DNA of 53,189 nucleotides from Acidimicrobiaceae bacterium (GTDB taxonomy: Bacteria; Actinomycetota; Acidimicrobiia; Acidimicrobiales; Aldehydirespiratoraceae), in contig JAPPLH010000073.1 in assembly GCA_028819505.1 (NCBI GenBank), positions 1-53,189 of the forward strand, given 5' to 3'. Position 1 is the stretch's first letter; each line of letters opens with the position of its first letter. Shown piece after piece: positions 18,129 to 26,471 of this stretch. A model generated the notes under the pieces. That model did no database searches, was not told the origin of the DNA, and saw nothing but the letters and a program-made list of their open reading frames with translations. Position numbers and translations under genes: made by a program.

Positions 18129-18818
18129 CTATGTACGGTGCGGGACCCATCCTGCCAGGGCTCGCAGCACCACTTGGCGCTTGCCCGCGTCGGGCAGGAA
18201 TGGGCCCCTCGACAGCTCGATCTGGATCCAGGGCATCTCGGCCGCGTGGAAGCGGGTGATGTAGCCGCCGCGGAACGGTTCGTTGATCCGGACCGGTCCC
18301 TCCAGTTGCTCCTGGAAGCACTGCCGCAGCGACTCGATCCACTCCGGCGGGCAGGTGCCGTCGCCGTTGCTGAGGCACACCCAGGGCCGCTCGGCGCCCG
18401 GATCGGGCCCGACCGGCGGCCCGGTCGCGGCCATGGTGTGGCAGTCGACGCCCAGCACCCACTCACCGGAGCGTCCCAGGGCCGTGAGCCGCTCGTGGTA
18501 CGGGCGGTGGTAGGCGTCGAGCAGGCCGTCGACCTCGGCCTGCGACAGCGGTCGGTGCCAGACCGGGACGTTCCAGCAGGTGTGGGACTTGACCACCCCG
18601 TCGGGCCGGATGTCGTCACGGGACCGGTTCGTGTCGACGACGGCCCGGGCCACGTCGGTGGTCACGAACGCTCCGACCTCGTCCTCGATTGCGTAGATCT
18701 CGGCCGCGCCGCCGTCGCCGTCCTCGGCGACCTCGACCGGTGTCAGCGCGCACAGCGACTCGACCTCGGACGGCACCCGCAGGCCGGCGTGGGGGACCGA
18801 GACCAGCAGCGGCAGCAT
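18129..18818 (-). CDS. N-formylglutamate amidohydrolase family protein
   Basis: This 229-residue protein begins MLPLLVSVPHAG; the SVPHAG and DTNRSRDD motifs, VDCHTMA and an HAAEMPWIQIELSR segment are typical of the family, which uses zinc to remove formyl or similar groups from N-acyl-glutamate and related N-acyl amino acids. The ATG at 18818 shares its A with the gamma-glutamyltranspeptidase stop (TGATG), so the genes are translationally coupled. The start is fixed because the motif-bearing strand begins at once. It is the last gene of a ligase-GGT-amidohydrolase operon. The substrate is probably an N-blocked or gamma-linked glutamyl compound, inferred from context. Confidence 0.85.
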   Translation of the reverse strand: MLPLLVSVPHAGLRVPSEVESLCALTPVEVAEDGDGGAAEIYAIEDEVGAFVTTDVARAVVDTNRSRDDIRPDGVVKSHTCWNVPVWHRPLSQAEVDGLLDAYHRPYHERLTALGRSGEWVLGVDCHTMAATGPPVGPDPGAERPWVCLSNGDGTCPPEWIESLRQCFQEQLEGPVRINEPFRGGYITRFHAAEMPWIQIELSRGPFLPDAGKRQVVLRALAGWVPHRT

Positions 18819-20653
18819 CACTCCGAAGCTGCCGGTGCGGAAGTCGCCGCCGCTGCCGCTGTCGCCGCCGATGCCGATGCCGCCGCCGCTGCCGATGTCG
18901 CCGCCGCTGCCGCTGCGGAAGCCGAAGCTGCCGCCGGTGCGGAAGCCGGTGGCGACGACGGGCCTGCGGCTGCGCCGTCCCGGCGGGGGTCGGCCACACC
19001 GACGAGGCGGTCGCCGTCGGCCATGACCATCTGCACGCAGCCCATGTAGAACGAGTGGGGCTCGCGGCGGTTCAGCTCGAAGCCCGCGCCCGCCAGGGCG
19101 TCCAGCACGTCGGTCGGGATGCGGGAGGCCTCGGCCGACACGACACCCTCCAGCGAGCAGTGGATGCGGGGCGCGTCCACCGCCGCCAGCGGCGAGGACT
19201 CGCGCAGCCGCAGCAGCACCTGCAGGATCGCCGGCGGGATGCGCTCGCTGCCCGGCGAGCCGATCGCCAGCCACGGCCGCTCGTGCCTGAAGACGATGGT
19301 GGGGGCCACGCTGGCCCAGGGCACCGCGTTGGGCCGCAGGTAGTAGGGGTGCGACGGATCGGTGTAGTTGAACGCGCTCATGTAGTTGTTGTAGAGGAAG
19401 CCCAGCTGCGGCGAAGCCGCGCACGACCCGTACACGTTCTCGATCGACTGGGTGAGCGCCACCGCGTTGCCGTCGGCGTCCATCACCGACAGGTGGGTGG
19501 TCTCCCCCGTGGTGTGCATCGGCGCGATCCGGCGGGCCACCTCACGGGCGTAGCGGCGGTCCAGCATCTGCTTGTCCGTCACCTGGGGGTACAGGTTGGG
19601 GTCGACCGGCCGGTCGTTGCGGTCGATCAGGGCCCGCTGGATGGCCCTGGCGAGGCAAACCGCGCCGTCGGGCGTGTCGATGTCGCGCCGCTCGCGGGGG
19701 AGGCTCCGGTGGATGTTCAGCAGCTCCACCAGCGTGCGGCCGGCCGCCGGCAGGGGCATCGTGAACAGCTGGTCGCGGCCGAAGCGTCCCGCGAGGGGCT
19801 CGCGCTCGATGGGCACGGGGATCTGCGCCAGGTCGTCCTCGCGCAGGATCCCGCCGTTGGCCTCCATGTCCTCATGCATCAGGCGGGCCGTCTCGCCCAG
19901 GTAGAAGTCTTCGTAGCCCTTCTCGGCCAGGCGGCGGAGGGTGGCGGCCAGAACCGGCTGCACGAACCTCGTTCCGGCCCGCCGGGCCCGCCGGCCCTCC
20001 CGGAGGAAGAGCGGCCCGGCCGGGTGGGCCTGCAAGTGCCGGCGCTCCCGCCGGGTGAGCCGGTACTGGAGCACGCTGATCTCGTAACCCTGCTCGGCCA
20101 GCTCGACGGCCGGCTCGACGGCGGTTGCCCAGTCGAGGCGCCCGTAGCGTTCCAGCGCCCAGGCGTAGGTGGCGGGCGAACTGGGGACGGTGGTGGCGAG
20201 ATGCCCCCGCCTGAGCTCGGCCCGGAGGTCGGCGAAGCTCTCGACGAGGGCCCGGTTGGGGGCCCGCGACGACCCGTCCACCGCGACCGTGGTGCCGGAG
20301 GCCCGCAGGTGGATGAGCATCATGGTCTGGCCGCCGAGCCCCGACGCAGCCGGCTCGCACACCCCGAGGGCCAGCGCGGCCGCGACCGCGGCGTCCACCG
20401 CGTTGCCCCCCTGCTCGAGCATCCGCACGCCGGCGGCGGTGGCCGAGTAGTGGGCGGTGCTCACCATGCCGTGCGTCGAGGCGGCGACCCGCTGAGGCTC
20501 GTGGATGCGGGTGTCGGTCAACTCCAGCAGGTCCGTGTCGACCTCGGTGACCCGCCGCCGCTTGGGCCGCGGCTGCCGGGGCGCCCGCTCCTGCGGCCGG
20601 GGCGCCCGCTCCTGCGAGGGCGCGCCGGCCGGCTGTGGGGTTGGATGGCTCAT
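18818..20653 (-). CDS. Gamma-glutamyltranspeptidase family protein
   Basis: This 611-residue N-terminal nucleophile hydrolase has the self-cleavage motif GETTHLSVMD, with Thr385 as the predicted nucleophile released at the start of the small subunit. Other family signatures are GGNAVDAAVAAALALGVCEP and AIGSPGSERIP. It would cleave or transfer gamma-glutamyl groups. No signal peptide is visible; instead an Arg/Pro-rich 35-residue leader with repeated ERAPR precedes the fold. The last ~50 residues are almost pure Ala/Ser encoded by tandem repeats. It starts 3 nt after the ligase-M20 stop and overlaps the amidohydrolase start. Cytoplasmic GGT suggests processing of an intracellular gamma-glutamyl intermediate. 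Confidence 0.88.
   Translation of the reverse strand: MSHPTPQPAGAPSQERAPRPQERAPRQPRPKRRRVTEVDTDLLELTDTRIHEPQRVAASTHGMVSTAHYSATAAGVRMLEQGGNAVDAAVAAALALGVCEPAASGLGGQTMMLIHLRASGTTVAVDGSSRAPNRALVESFADLRAELRRGHLATTVPSSPATYAWALERYGRLDWATAVEPAVELAEQGYEISVLQYRLTRRERRHLQAHPAGPLFLREGRRARRAGTRFVQPVLAATLRRLAEKGYEDFYLGETARLMHEDMEANGGILREDDLAQIPVPIEREPLAGRFGRDQLFTMPLPAAGRTLVELLNIHRSLPRERRDIDTPDGAVCLARAIQRALIDRNDRPVDPNLYPQVTDKQMLDRRYAREVARRIAPMHTTGETTHLSVMDADGNAVALTQSIENVYGSCAASPQLGFLYNNYMSAFNYTDPSHPYYLRPNAVPWASVAPTIVFRHERPWLAIGSPGSERIPPAILQVLLRLRESSPLAAVDAPRIHCSLEGVVSAEASRIPTDVLDALAGAGFELNRREPHSFYMGCVQMVMADGDRLVGVADPRRDGAAAGPSSPPASAPAAASASAAAAAATSAAAAASASAATAAAAATSAPAASE
18826..18985 (-). repeat. Low-complexity repeats encoding an Ala/Ser-rich GGT tail
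   Basis: The 3' end of the GGT gene is a CCGCCGCTGCCG-type simple repeat (6- and 12-bp units) encoding ~50 residues of Ala, Ser and Thr. It follows the last conserved GGT residues (VGVADPRRDG), so it is an add-on tail prone to length variation. Confidence 0.75.
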
Positions 20654-20656
20654 GGG

Positions 20657-22807
20657 TCAGCGTCCGATCCAGCTGATGAGGTACTCGGTGAGCACCAGCG
20701 TGCGCTGCACCAGGCTTATCCGCTGGACGGCCTCATCCGGCGTGCCGCCGTCCTTCATGGCCGGACCGACGCCGCAGACAACGGCGGTTCCTTCCTCGAC
20801 GAGGCCGGCCACCGACGGCCATGCCGACGACTCCCGCCCCACCTCGATCTCCCACTTGGCCGCGGCGGCCTCCAAGGCGTCCACCAACCGCTGGTTGCCG
20901 GGCCGCTCCGGCATCGGCGGCCGGTCGGTGAGCCGGTGGAGGCGCCACTTGGGCCCGCCCCGGCCCAGGGCCTTGCGCATAGCGGCCTCGGTCTCGGTGG
21001 CGTGGGCACCGTCGAGGTACGACATCATCAGCGAGATCTCGACCCGGTGGGGCATGAACATGGCGTGGCGCTCCGTCTTCAGGTCGACGACGCCGATGGA
21101 CAGGCGCCGGCGCGGCGAGCTCAGCTGGCCGATGGCCTCGACCTTGTCGCACGCCCACCGGACCACGGGCCGTCGGCGCCCGACCTGGCCGGGGCTGAGC
21201 CGCTCGCCCTCGATTGCCAGGTCGTAGCGCCGGCTGCCCCGGCGCTGGGTGACGATGCCGTGCCCGACCGTGCCGGGCCGGCACACCAGCACGTGCTCTG
21301 CCCGGGACGAGGCCTGCTCTATCAGCCTGCGGCTGTGGACCGCGTCGCGGCCCTCGTCGCAGTACAGCAGCACTCCCAGCGGAGCCCGTCTGAGACTGCG
21401 GGTGCTGCGCAGTGCCCGCAGGGCGTACTCCAGCATCACCAGCGAGGCCCGCGACCGGCCCACTCCCTCGCCGTAGAGCCACTCCGGGTCGCGGCGGAAG
21501 CCCTGCTGCACGCCGCCCGGCATCACGGGGACGTCCAGATGGGCCACCAGCAGCACCCCGCCGTCGAAGCCCCGGACCGTCTCGAAGGTGTGCGCCTCGG
21601 GGTCGTCGGTCAACTCCGGCACCGGCCGCATCCCGACATCGGCGAGGATGCGTCCGGCCCGCTCCGCGGCCCGCGCCAGGCCGACCGGGTCGTCGGTGCG
21701 GCTGGAGACCTCCACCCACCGCTGCAACGAGCGCTCCATGGCGTCGCGGCGCTGGGTGACGAACTGGAAGGCCCGCGCGGACGGGTCGGCCGCCCGGGCA
21801 TCCACCGGCGGCGGCTGCGGAGTGCCGAAGTAGCGGGCGCTGGCCACCTCGACCAGCCGGTTCACGAAGGCGGCGAAGTCCAAGCCCACATGATCCGCGC
21901 CGACCAGGTACGACCCGTGCTCGCCCAGGCTGGGAAGGCTGTTCGCCTCCAGCACGTACAGGTTGTCGTCGGCGTCCATCCGCATGTCGACGCGGGCGCA
22001 GTCGTACAGGCCGAGCGCCGAGAACGTGCGGACCGCGATCTCCTGGGCCTCGGCGGTGAGCTCGTCGGAGATCGGGGCGGGACAGACCGGCTGGATCTGG
22101 CGGCCGCTGCGGCCGGTCTTGTCCTCGTAGGTGTAGATCTGGGGACCGTCTCCGAAGCTGAGCATCACCGGTGGGAAGGCCTCCGGCGGGCCGTTGCCCA
22201 GCAGCCCGACGTTGATCTCGCGGCCCTCGACGTACTGCTCGGCCAGCACGGGCTGCGAGAACCGGTCGAAGATCACCTTGGCGGAGGTGCGCAACTCGGC
22301 CTCGTCGTGTACGACAGCCAGGCCGAACGAGACCGCCTCGTTCTTGGGCTTGACCACCATCGGGTAGGGCAAGCCCTCCGGGATGGGCATCTCGGGCGTC
22401 TCCAGCACCGCGAACTCGGGGGTGGGGATGTTGTTCTGGCGCAGGATCATCTTCGTGACGACCTTGTCGAGCGCCAGCGAGTGCCCCAGCGGCCCCGACG
22501 CCACATAGGGGATGCCGACCATCTCGAGGATGCTCGGGACGTGGGTGTAGCGGGCCTGGCCCTGCAGGCCGTAGGACACGTTGAAGACCATCCCCGGCCG
22601 CTCGCCCGCCACGACGCGGGGCATGAACGACTCCAGCTTGGAGATCAACTCCTTGTCGGCCTCCATAGCGGTGACCTGGTGACCGCCGGCGCGGAGCGAG
22701 TCGGTGAGCCGCTTGATGGTCTTGAGGCCGATCTTCTCCTGGTTCGGCATGCCGAACAGGTTGATGACGCTGCGGCTGTCCCGGTTGTAGACGACGGCGA
22801 TCCTCAT
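20657..22807 (-). CDS. ATP-grasp ligase fused to a degenerate M20 peptidase-like domain
   Basis: This 716-residue protein has two parts. Residues 1-~325 are a D-Ala-D-Ala ligase-like ATP-grasp domain: PYVASGPLGHSLALDK (101-115), PMVVKPKNEAVSFG (149-162), AEQYVEGREINVGLLG and the Mg-binding end YVLEANSLPS with E287 and N289. It should join a carboxylate to an amine using ATP. Residues ~345-716 resemble M20 metallopeptidases. HLD (423-425) is kept, but the next metal Asp reads GEGVGR (Arg451), the DEE reads DEG (484-486), and the dimer-interface His is missing. The domain is therefore probably non-catalytic. It is the first gene of the operon with GGT and the amidohydrolase. I do not know the product. 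Confidence 0.8.
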   Translation of the reverse strand: MRIAVVYNRDSRSVINLFGMPNQEKIGLKTIKRLTDSLRAGGHQVTAMEADKELISKLESFMPRVVAGERPGMVFNVSYGLQGQARYTHVPSILEMVGIPYVASGPLGHSLALDKVVTKMILRQNNIPTPEFAVLETPEMPIPEGLPYPMVVKPKNEAVSFGLAVVHDEAELRTSAKVIFDRFSQPVLAEQYVEGREINVGLLGNGPPEAFPPVMLSFGDGPQIYTYEDKTGRSGRQIQPVCPAPISDELTAEAQEIAVRTFSALGLYDCARVDMRMDADDNLYVLEANSLPSLGEHGSYLVGADHVGLDFAAFVNRLVEVASARYFGTPQPPPVDARAADPSARAFQFVTQRRDAMERSLQRWVEVSSRTDDPVGLARAAERAGRILADVGMRPVPELTDDPEAHTFETVRGFDGGVLLVAHLDVPVMPGGVQQGFRRDPEWLYGEGVGRSRASLVMLEYALRALRSTRSLRRAPLGVLLYCDEGRDAVHSRRLIEQASSRAEHVLVCRPGTVGHGIVTQRRGSRRYDLAIEGERLSPGQVGRRRPVVRWACDKVEAIGQLSSPRRRLSIGVVDLKTERHAMFMPHRVEISLMMSYLDGAHATETEAAMRKALGRGGPKWRLHRLTDRPPMPERPGNQRLVDALEAAAAKWEIEVGRESSAWPSVAGLVEEGTAVVCGVGPAMKDGGTPDEAVQRISLVQRTLVLTEYLISWIGR

Positions 22808-22924
22808 GGTGCAGAAACCTACTTCGTCGGCGCCCTTCTAATCGCACGCCATTCAGAAGAGAACATGAAGACAACGTTTCCGAATACCGATCTTTTGGGA
22901 AGGATACAGCGCTAACCTTTGCAT

Positions 22925-24061
22925 ATGAGCTGGCTGGATGGGGGTGGTGCGGGCACTACTGTGACCGTCGAGTGGAACGGGCGCCAGGTCGACACTTGGC
23001 GACCGGCCGAGCTAAGCGAACGTGACTTCTCCCTCACCGAGCCCGAGGCGCGCGCAACCGAGCGGGCCGCGGCTGCGTTGCTGGCATCGGATGCCCATCT
23101 CCCCGACACATGGGAGGCATTGGCCAGACTCCTGCTGCGCCATGAAGGCATCGCCTCGTCCGGGATCGAGGGCTTGCGAGAGCCGCTGGTGTCGGTGCTG
23201 ATCGCGGAGCGCACCGGCGCCGGCGGTGCCGCCGGTTGGGTGGCCGACAACCTCGAAGTGATCCGTATGGCGCTGGAGGAGGCGCACCAGCCTCTCAGCG
23301 TGTCGACGCTGCATCGTTGGCACGCCCGCCTGATGCGCAACAGCGGTCTGAGCGCGGAGTTCGTCGGATCGTTCCGTCCCCGCGTCGGATGGGTCGGCGG
23401 CAGCTCCCCTCTTGACGCGGCGTACGTGCCGCCCCCGCCCGGCGAGATCCCCGAGCTGATGGACGACCTGCTGGGGTTCGCGGACAGCGCGGCAGGCCTG
23501 GACCCGGTATCGCACACGGCGATCCTCCATGCCCAGTTCGAGGCGATCCACCCCTACGCCGACGGCAACGGCCGGCTGGGCCGGGTACTGGTGACCAGGG
23601 CGCTGAGACGAGCGGATCTGACACGTCGCACGACGGTGCCGGTCAGCGTCGCCATCGCCCGCGATCCAGGCGGGTACCTCTCCGGGCTGGCGCAGTTCGA
23701 ACAGGGACGCGCCGGACCGTGGATTCGCTGGTTCGCCGAGATGGCCGAGAAGGCGGCCGCCGCAACTGGCAGCCTCGCGGCCCAGACCCGGCACATCACC
23801 GAAGCGTGGGCCCGAAGACTCCACGGGCTGCGAGCAGACAGCGCAGCACGAGCGCTCGTTCCCCTGCTGGCCGGACATCCCGTCCTGTGCGCCCCGGACG
23901 CGGCCGACCTGCTAGGCGTCAGCAGGCCGGCGGCCAGAACCGCTCTGAGAGCGCTGACCGATCGCGCCGTGCTGGCGCCAGTGGAAGCAGACTCTCCCGG
24001 CGTCGGCCGGAACCGGCACTGGTTCGCCGCCGTCGACCTCATCAACGCCTGGTCGAGCTAG
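22925..24061 (+). CDS. Fic family protein (AMPylase-type)
   Basis: This ~378-residue protein has the Fic core HPYADGNGRLGR (starting at His209 of this frame), which transfers AMP or another nucleotide group to protein hydroxyls. An N-terminal Fic_N-like region carries SSGIEG, matching the inhibitory S/TxxxE(G/N) motif (class II), whose Glu blocks ATP until relieved. The C terminus (residues ~310-378) looks like a winged helix (PDAADLLGVSRPAARTALRAL). ATGs at 22919 and 22925 are both possible. It is divergent from the ligase-M20 operon, with an AT-rich 110-nt promoter region between. No separate antitoxin is seen, consistent with the built-in inhibitory helix. Confidence 0.88.
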   Translation: MSWLDGGGAGTTVTVEWNGRQVDTWRPAELSERDFSLTEPEARATERAAAALLASDAHLPDTWEALARLLLRHEGIASSGIEGLREPLVSVLIAERTGAGGAAGWVADNLEVIRMALEEAHQPLSVSTLHRWHARLMRNSGLSAEFVGSFRPRVGWVGGSSPLDAAYVPPPPGEIPELMDDLLGFADSAAGLDPVSHTAILHAQFEAIHPYADGNGRLGRVLVTRALRRADLTRRTTVPVSVAIARDPGGYLSGLAQFEQGRAGPWIRWFAEMAEKAAAATGSLAAQTRHITEAWARRLHGLRADSAARALVPLLAGHPVLCAPDAADLLGVSRPAARTALRALTDRAVLAPVEADSPGVGRNRHWFAAVDLINAWSS

Positions 24062-24081
24062 CCGAGCCTCCGTAGCAGTGG

Positions 24082-24168
24082 CGGAGAGTATGGGATTCGA
24101 ACCCATGGTGACCCGGAGGCCACAACGGCTTTCGAGGCCGCCCCATTCGTCCGCTCTGGCAACTCTCC
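24082..24168 (-). tRNA. tRNA-Ser (anticodon CGA)
   Basis: The reverse strand gives an 87-nt class II tRNA with acceptor GGAGAGT/ACTCTCC, anticodon loop CTCGAAA giving CGA, a long variable arm (GTTGTGGCCTCCGGGTCACC region) and T-arm GGTTCGAATCC. The discriminator is G, as in serine tRNAs. It is followed directly by tadA, a common arrangement. Confidence 0.95.
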
Positions 24169-24178
24169 GCCGCAGAGG

Positions 24179-24655
24179 CTACCGGCGGCTCTGCGGGTCG
24201 GCTTCGGAGCCCCTCAGGTCTGAGAAGAAGTCTTGCAGCAGGGCGGCGCACTCGCCGGCCCGCACACCGGGCACCACCTCGAACTCGTGGTTGAGCCGGG
24301 GGTCGGCGCCCAGGTTGTAGAGCGAGCCGAGGGCGCCGGCCTTGGGGTCGTCGGCGCCGTAGACGACCCGGCCAACCCGGGCCTGCTGCAGCGCGCCGGC
24401 GCACATGGGACACGGCTCCAGGGTCACGGCCACCGTGGCCCCGTCCAGGCGCCAGCCGCCGAGGCGGGCCGCGGCGTCTCGCAGGGCGAGCATCTCGGCG
24501 TGGGCGGTGGGATCGCCGGCTTGCTCCCGCTGGTTGCGGCCGCGGGCGACCACTTCGCCGTCGCGCCACACCACCGCACCCACGGGCACATCGCCGTGCG
24601 CGGGGGCGGACCGCGCCTCGGCCAAAGCCAGCTCCATGAGTTGCTCGTCGGTCAC
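24179..24655 (-). CDS. tadA: tRNA-specific adenosine deaminase
   Basis: This 158-residue protein is a zinc-dependent CDA-fold deaminase with HAE (His52, catalytic Glu54) and PCPMC (Cys82, Cys85) motifs. TadA converts the wobble adenosine of tRNA-Arg(ACG) to inosine and is usually essential. The C-terminal helix contains the family's DFFSDLR. The start is GTG at 24655. It ends 10 nt before tRNA-Ser(CGA) on the same strand, so it may be co-transcribed with that tRNA. Three 18-bp direct repeats lie just upstream of its start. Confidence 0.95.
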   Translation of the reverse strand: MTDEQLMELALAEARSAPAHGDVPVGAVVWRDGEVVARGRNQREQAGDPTAHAEMLALRDAAARLGGWRLDGATVAVTLEPCPMCAGALQQARVGRVVYGADDPKAGALGSLYNLGADPRLNHEFEVVPGVRAGECAALLQDFFSDLRGSEADPQSRR

Positions 24656-24709
24656 GATGCTCCTGCGACGAGCGATGCTCCTGCGACGGGCGATCCTCCT
24701 GCGACTTTC
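24656..24709. repeat. Three 18-bp tandem repeats upstream of tadA
   Basis: Units GATGCTCCTGCGACGAGC, GATGCTCCTGCGACGGGC and GATCCTCCTGCGACTTTC stand head to tail between the class IV aminotransferase stop and the tadA start. The tract abuts the GTG start and on the reverse strand contains repeated GGAG motifs (CAGGAGCATC), so it offers several ribosome-binding sites or is simply slippage DNA. Confidence 0.85.
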
Positions 24710-24719
24710 ACGACAAGGG

Positions 24720-25565
24720 TCACGGGTCGATGTCGTTGGCCATCAGATCGGCCATCAACTCGGCCGCGGCCACCGTGAGGGGGCCGTCCACCACCGGCAG
24801 CACGGTGTCGTCGATGCGGGCGATCGACTGGACCGCCCGGGTGGAGGAGGCCAGGAAGGCCTCGGGAACGCCGGGAAGCTCCTCCACGGGCAGGTGCGTC
24901 TCGGCCACGTCGAGCCGCTCCAGCAGCAGCGCCCGGGTGACCCCGGCCAGGCAGCCGGTGTCCAGCGGCGGCGTGTGCAGCCGCGCCCCGTCGGACCAGA
25001 AGATGTTCGACCCGGTGCCCTCGCTGACACGGCCCCGGGTGTCGGCGAAGATCGCCTCCGACGCGCTCCGCTCCCGGACCACGTCGAGCGCCAGCACGTT
25101 CTCGGCATAGGAGGTCGTCTTGACGCCGGCCATGGCGCCCCGCTCGTTGCGGGGGAACGGCACGACCGAGACCGCGGTGCCGGGCGGATAGTCGGGCGGC
25201 CGGTTGCCGGCGATCACGATGGCCGAGCCCCGCGCCCCGCTGCGCCCGGATCCCAGCGGGCCGCCGCCGCTGGTGGCCGTGACCCGCACGATCCCGGCCT
25301 CGGGCGCGGCGTCGAGGCACAGCGCGATCGCGGCCCGCAACTCGTCGTCGCTGTAGGGGCACTCGAAACGCAGTGCTCGGGCCGAGCGGCGCAGCCGCTC
25401 GAGATGCCGGCGCACCGCGAAGGCGGCCACACCGGCGCCGTGGCGCACCACCACCAGAGTCTCGAAGACGCCGTCGCCCACGATCACGCCGTGGTCGTCG
25501 GCCCGCAGATGCGGGTGGTCGGGTTCGACCATCCGCCCGTTCACCCACACGGCCTGCGCGCTCAC
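24720..25565 (-). CDS. Class IV PLP-dependent aminotransferase (PabC/IlvE/Dat-like)
   Basis: This 281-residue protein has the class IV fold: an N-terminal VWVNGRMVEPDHPHLRADDHGVIVGDGVFETL, a PLP-binding lysine in MAGVKTTSYAENVLAL, and the conserved EGTGSNIFW and CLAGVTRALLLE. The family includes 4-amino-4-deoxychorismate lyase, branched-chain aminotransferase and D-amino-acid transaminase. The length and EGTGSN motif fit aminodeoxychorismate lyase or a D-amino-acid/branched-chain transaminase, and I cannot separate these. The GTG at 25565 is chosen because upstream in-frame sequence lacks family similarity and overlaps the divergent DM13 gene. Confidence 0.85.
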   Translation of the reverse strand: MSAQAVWVNGRMVEPDHPHLRADDHGVIVGDGVFETLVVVRHGAGVAAFAVRRHLERLRRSARALRFECPYSDDELRAAIALCLDAAPEAGIVRVTATSGGGPLGSGRSGARGSAIVIAGNRPPDYPPGTAVSVVPFPRNERGAMAGVKTTSYAENVLALDVVRERSASEAIFADTRGRVSEGTGSNIFWSDGARLHTPPLDTGCLAGVTRALLLERLDVAETHLPVEELPGVPEAFLASSTRAVQSIARIDDTVLPVVDGPLTVAAAELMADLMANDIDP

Positions 25566-25664
25566 GGCCCCGAACCTAACCGGAGGCAGCGAGATCGGAG
25601 TCCCCGACTCCGCTGTTCCAAAGAATCTCTGAAATCTGCGCGCCGGGCGGCGATACTGGGAGCG

Positions 25665-26435
25665 ATGAGATCCTGGATCCGACGGCACTGGCGCTGGGCG
25701 CTCCCGGCAGGGGCAGCACTGGCGGGGGTCGGCGCCTGGCTGGTGTTCGGCTTCTTCGCCTTCCAGACGTACTTCCAAGACGACGAGGTGGACGAGGCGC
25801 TCCCGTTCTTCACCGCGGGCCCGGCCCCGTCGGGCATCGAGGGCGACGAGACGACCTCCGAGATGGCCGACGCCATGAACGAGGCCATGGCAGAGGACGG
25901 CATGCCCATGGTCGACGAGGTCGACGAACCCATGCCCGACATGCCCGGACCTGCGACATCGCAGGCGCCCGAGCCCGGAGTCGAGGCCCCCGAGCCGGCC
26001 GAGCCCGCCACCGAGGCCCAGCCGGCCACGGAGACCGGGCCCACCGAGGAGACCCAGCCCACCGAGACCGAGCCCGCGACCACGCAGCCGCAGATCGTCG
26101 TGGAGGCGTCAGGATCGTTCATCGACCGCTCCCATCCCACCGAGGGCAGCGCTGTGGTGCTCGGCGACGGCAGCGGGCAGCGGTTCCTGCGGTTCGAGGA
26201 CTTCCGCACCGACAACGGCCCCGACCTCAACGTGTACCTGTCGGCCGCCCCGACCGACGCGCCGGCCGGCCAGTTCGACGACGACTTCGTCGACCTCGGC
26301 GACCTCAAGGGCAACGTCGGCTCGCAGAACTACGAGATCCCCGCCGGGCTCGACCTCGACCACTACTCCACGGTGGCGATCTGGTGCGTGCGCTTCAGCG
26401 TGGTCTTCGGGGTGGCCGAACTCACGCCCGGCTGA
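25665..26435 (+). CDS. Membrane-anchored DM13-domain protein
   Basis: This 256-residue protein has an N-terminal signal-anchor (basic MRSWIRRHWRW, then hydrophobic ~12-35), a long acidic Pro/Thr/Glu linker (residues ~45-145) and a C-terminal DM13 domain (~146-256) with SGSFIDRSHPTEGSAVVL, LRFEDFRTDNGPDLNVYLS and the characteristic Cys in IWCVRFSVVFG. DM13 domains are proposed to take part in redox or electron-transfer chemistry at the cell surface. GGGAG lies 6 nt before the chosen ATG at 25665. It is divergent from the aminotransferase gene. Confidence 0.85.
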   Translation: MRSWIRRHWRWALPAGAALAGVGAWLVFGFFAFQTYFQDDEVDEALPFFTAGPAPSGIEGDETTSEMADAMNEAMAEDGMPMVDEVDEPMPDMPGPATSQAPEPGVEAPEPAEPATEAQPATETGPTEETQPTETEPATTQPQIVVEASGSFIDRSHPTEGSAVVLGDGSGQRFLRFEDFRTDNGPDLNVYLSAAPTDAPAGQFDDDFVDLGDLKGNVGSQNYEIPAGLDLDHYSTVAIWCVRFSVVFGVAELTPG

Positions 26436-26471
26436 GGCTCACGCCGGGCTGAGGCTCACGCCGGGTTGACG
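26421..26471. repeat. 17-bp tandem repeat across convergent stop codons
   Basis: Three head-to-tail copies of CTCACGCCGGGCTGAGG cover the DM13 stop and the stop of the convergent propeller-like gene. Each copy carries a TGA in the forward direction. The duplication lengthened the spacer between the two genes, and their C-terminal codons (TPG and NPA) both derive from the repeat unit. Confidence 0.85.

Noticed and set aside
22925-24061. Fic protein as the toxin of a two-gene toxin-antitoxin pair
   Set aside because: No small antitoxin gene adjoins it, and the inhibitory SxxxEG motif is within the same protein.
24405-25664. Long forward open frame across tadA and the aminotransferase
   Set aside because: Its N-terminal part is Arg/Ser-rich antisense; only the DM13 protein from 25665 has a ribosome-binding site and recognisable domains.
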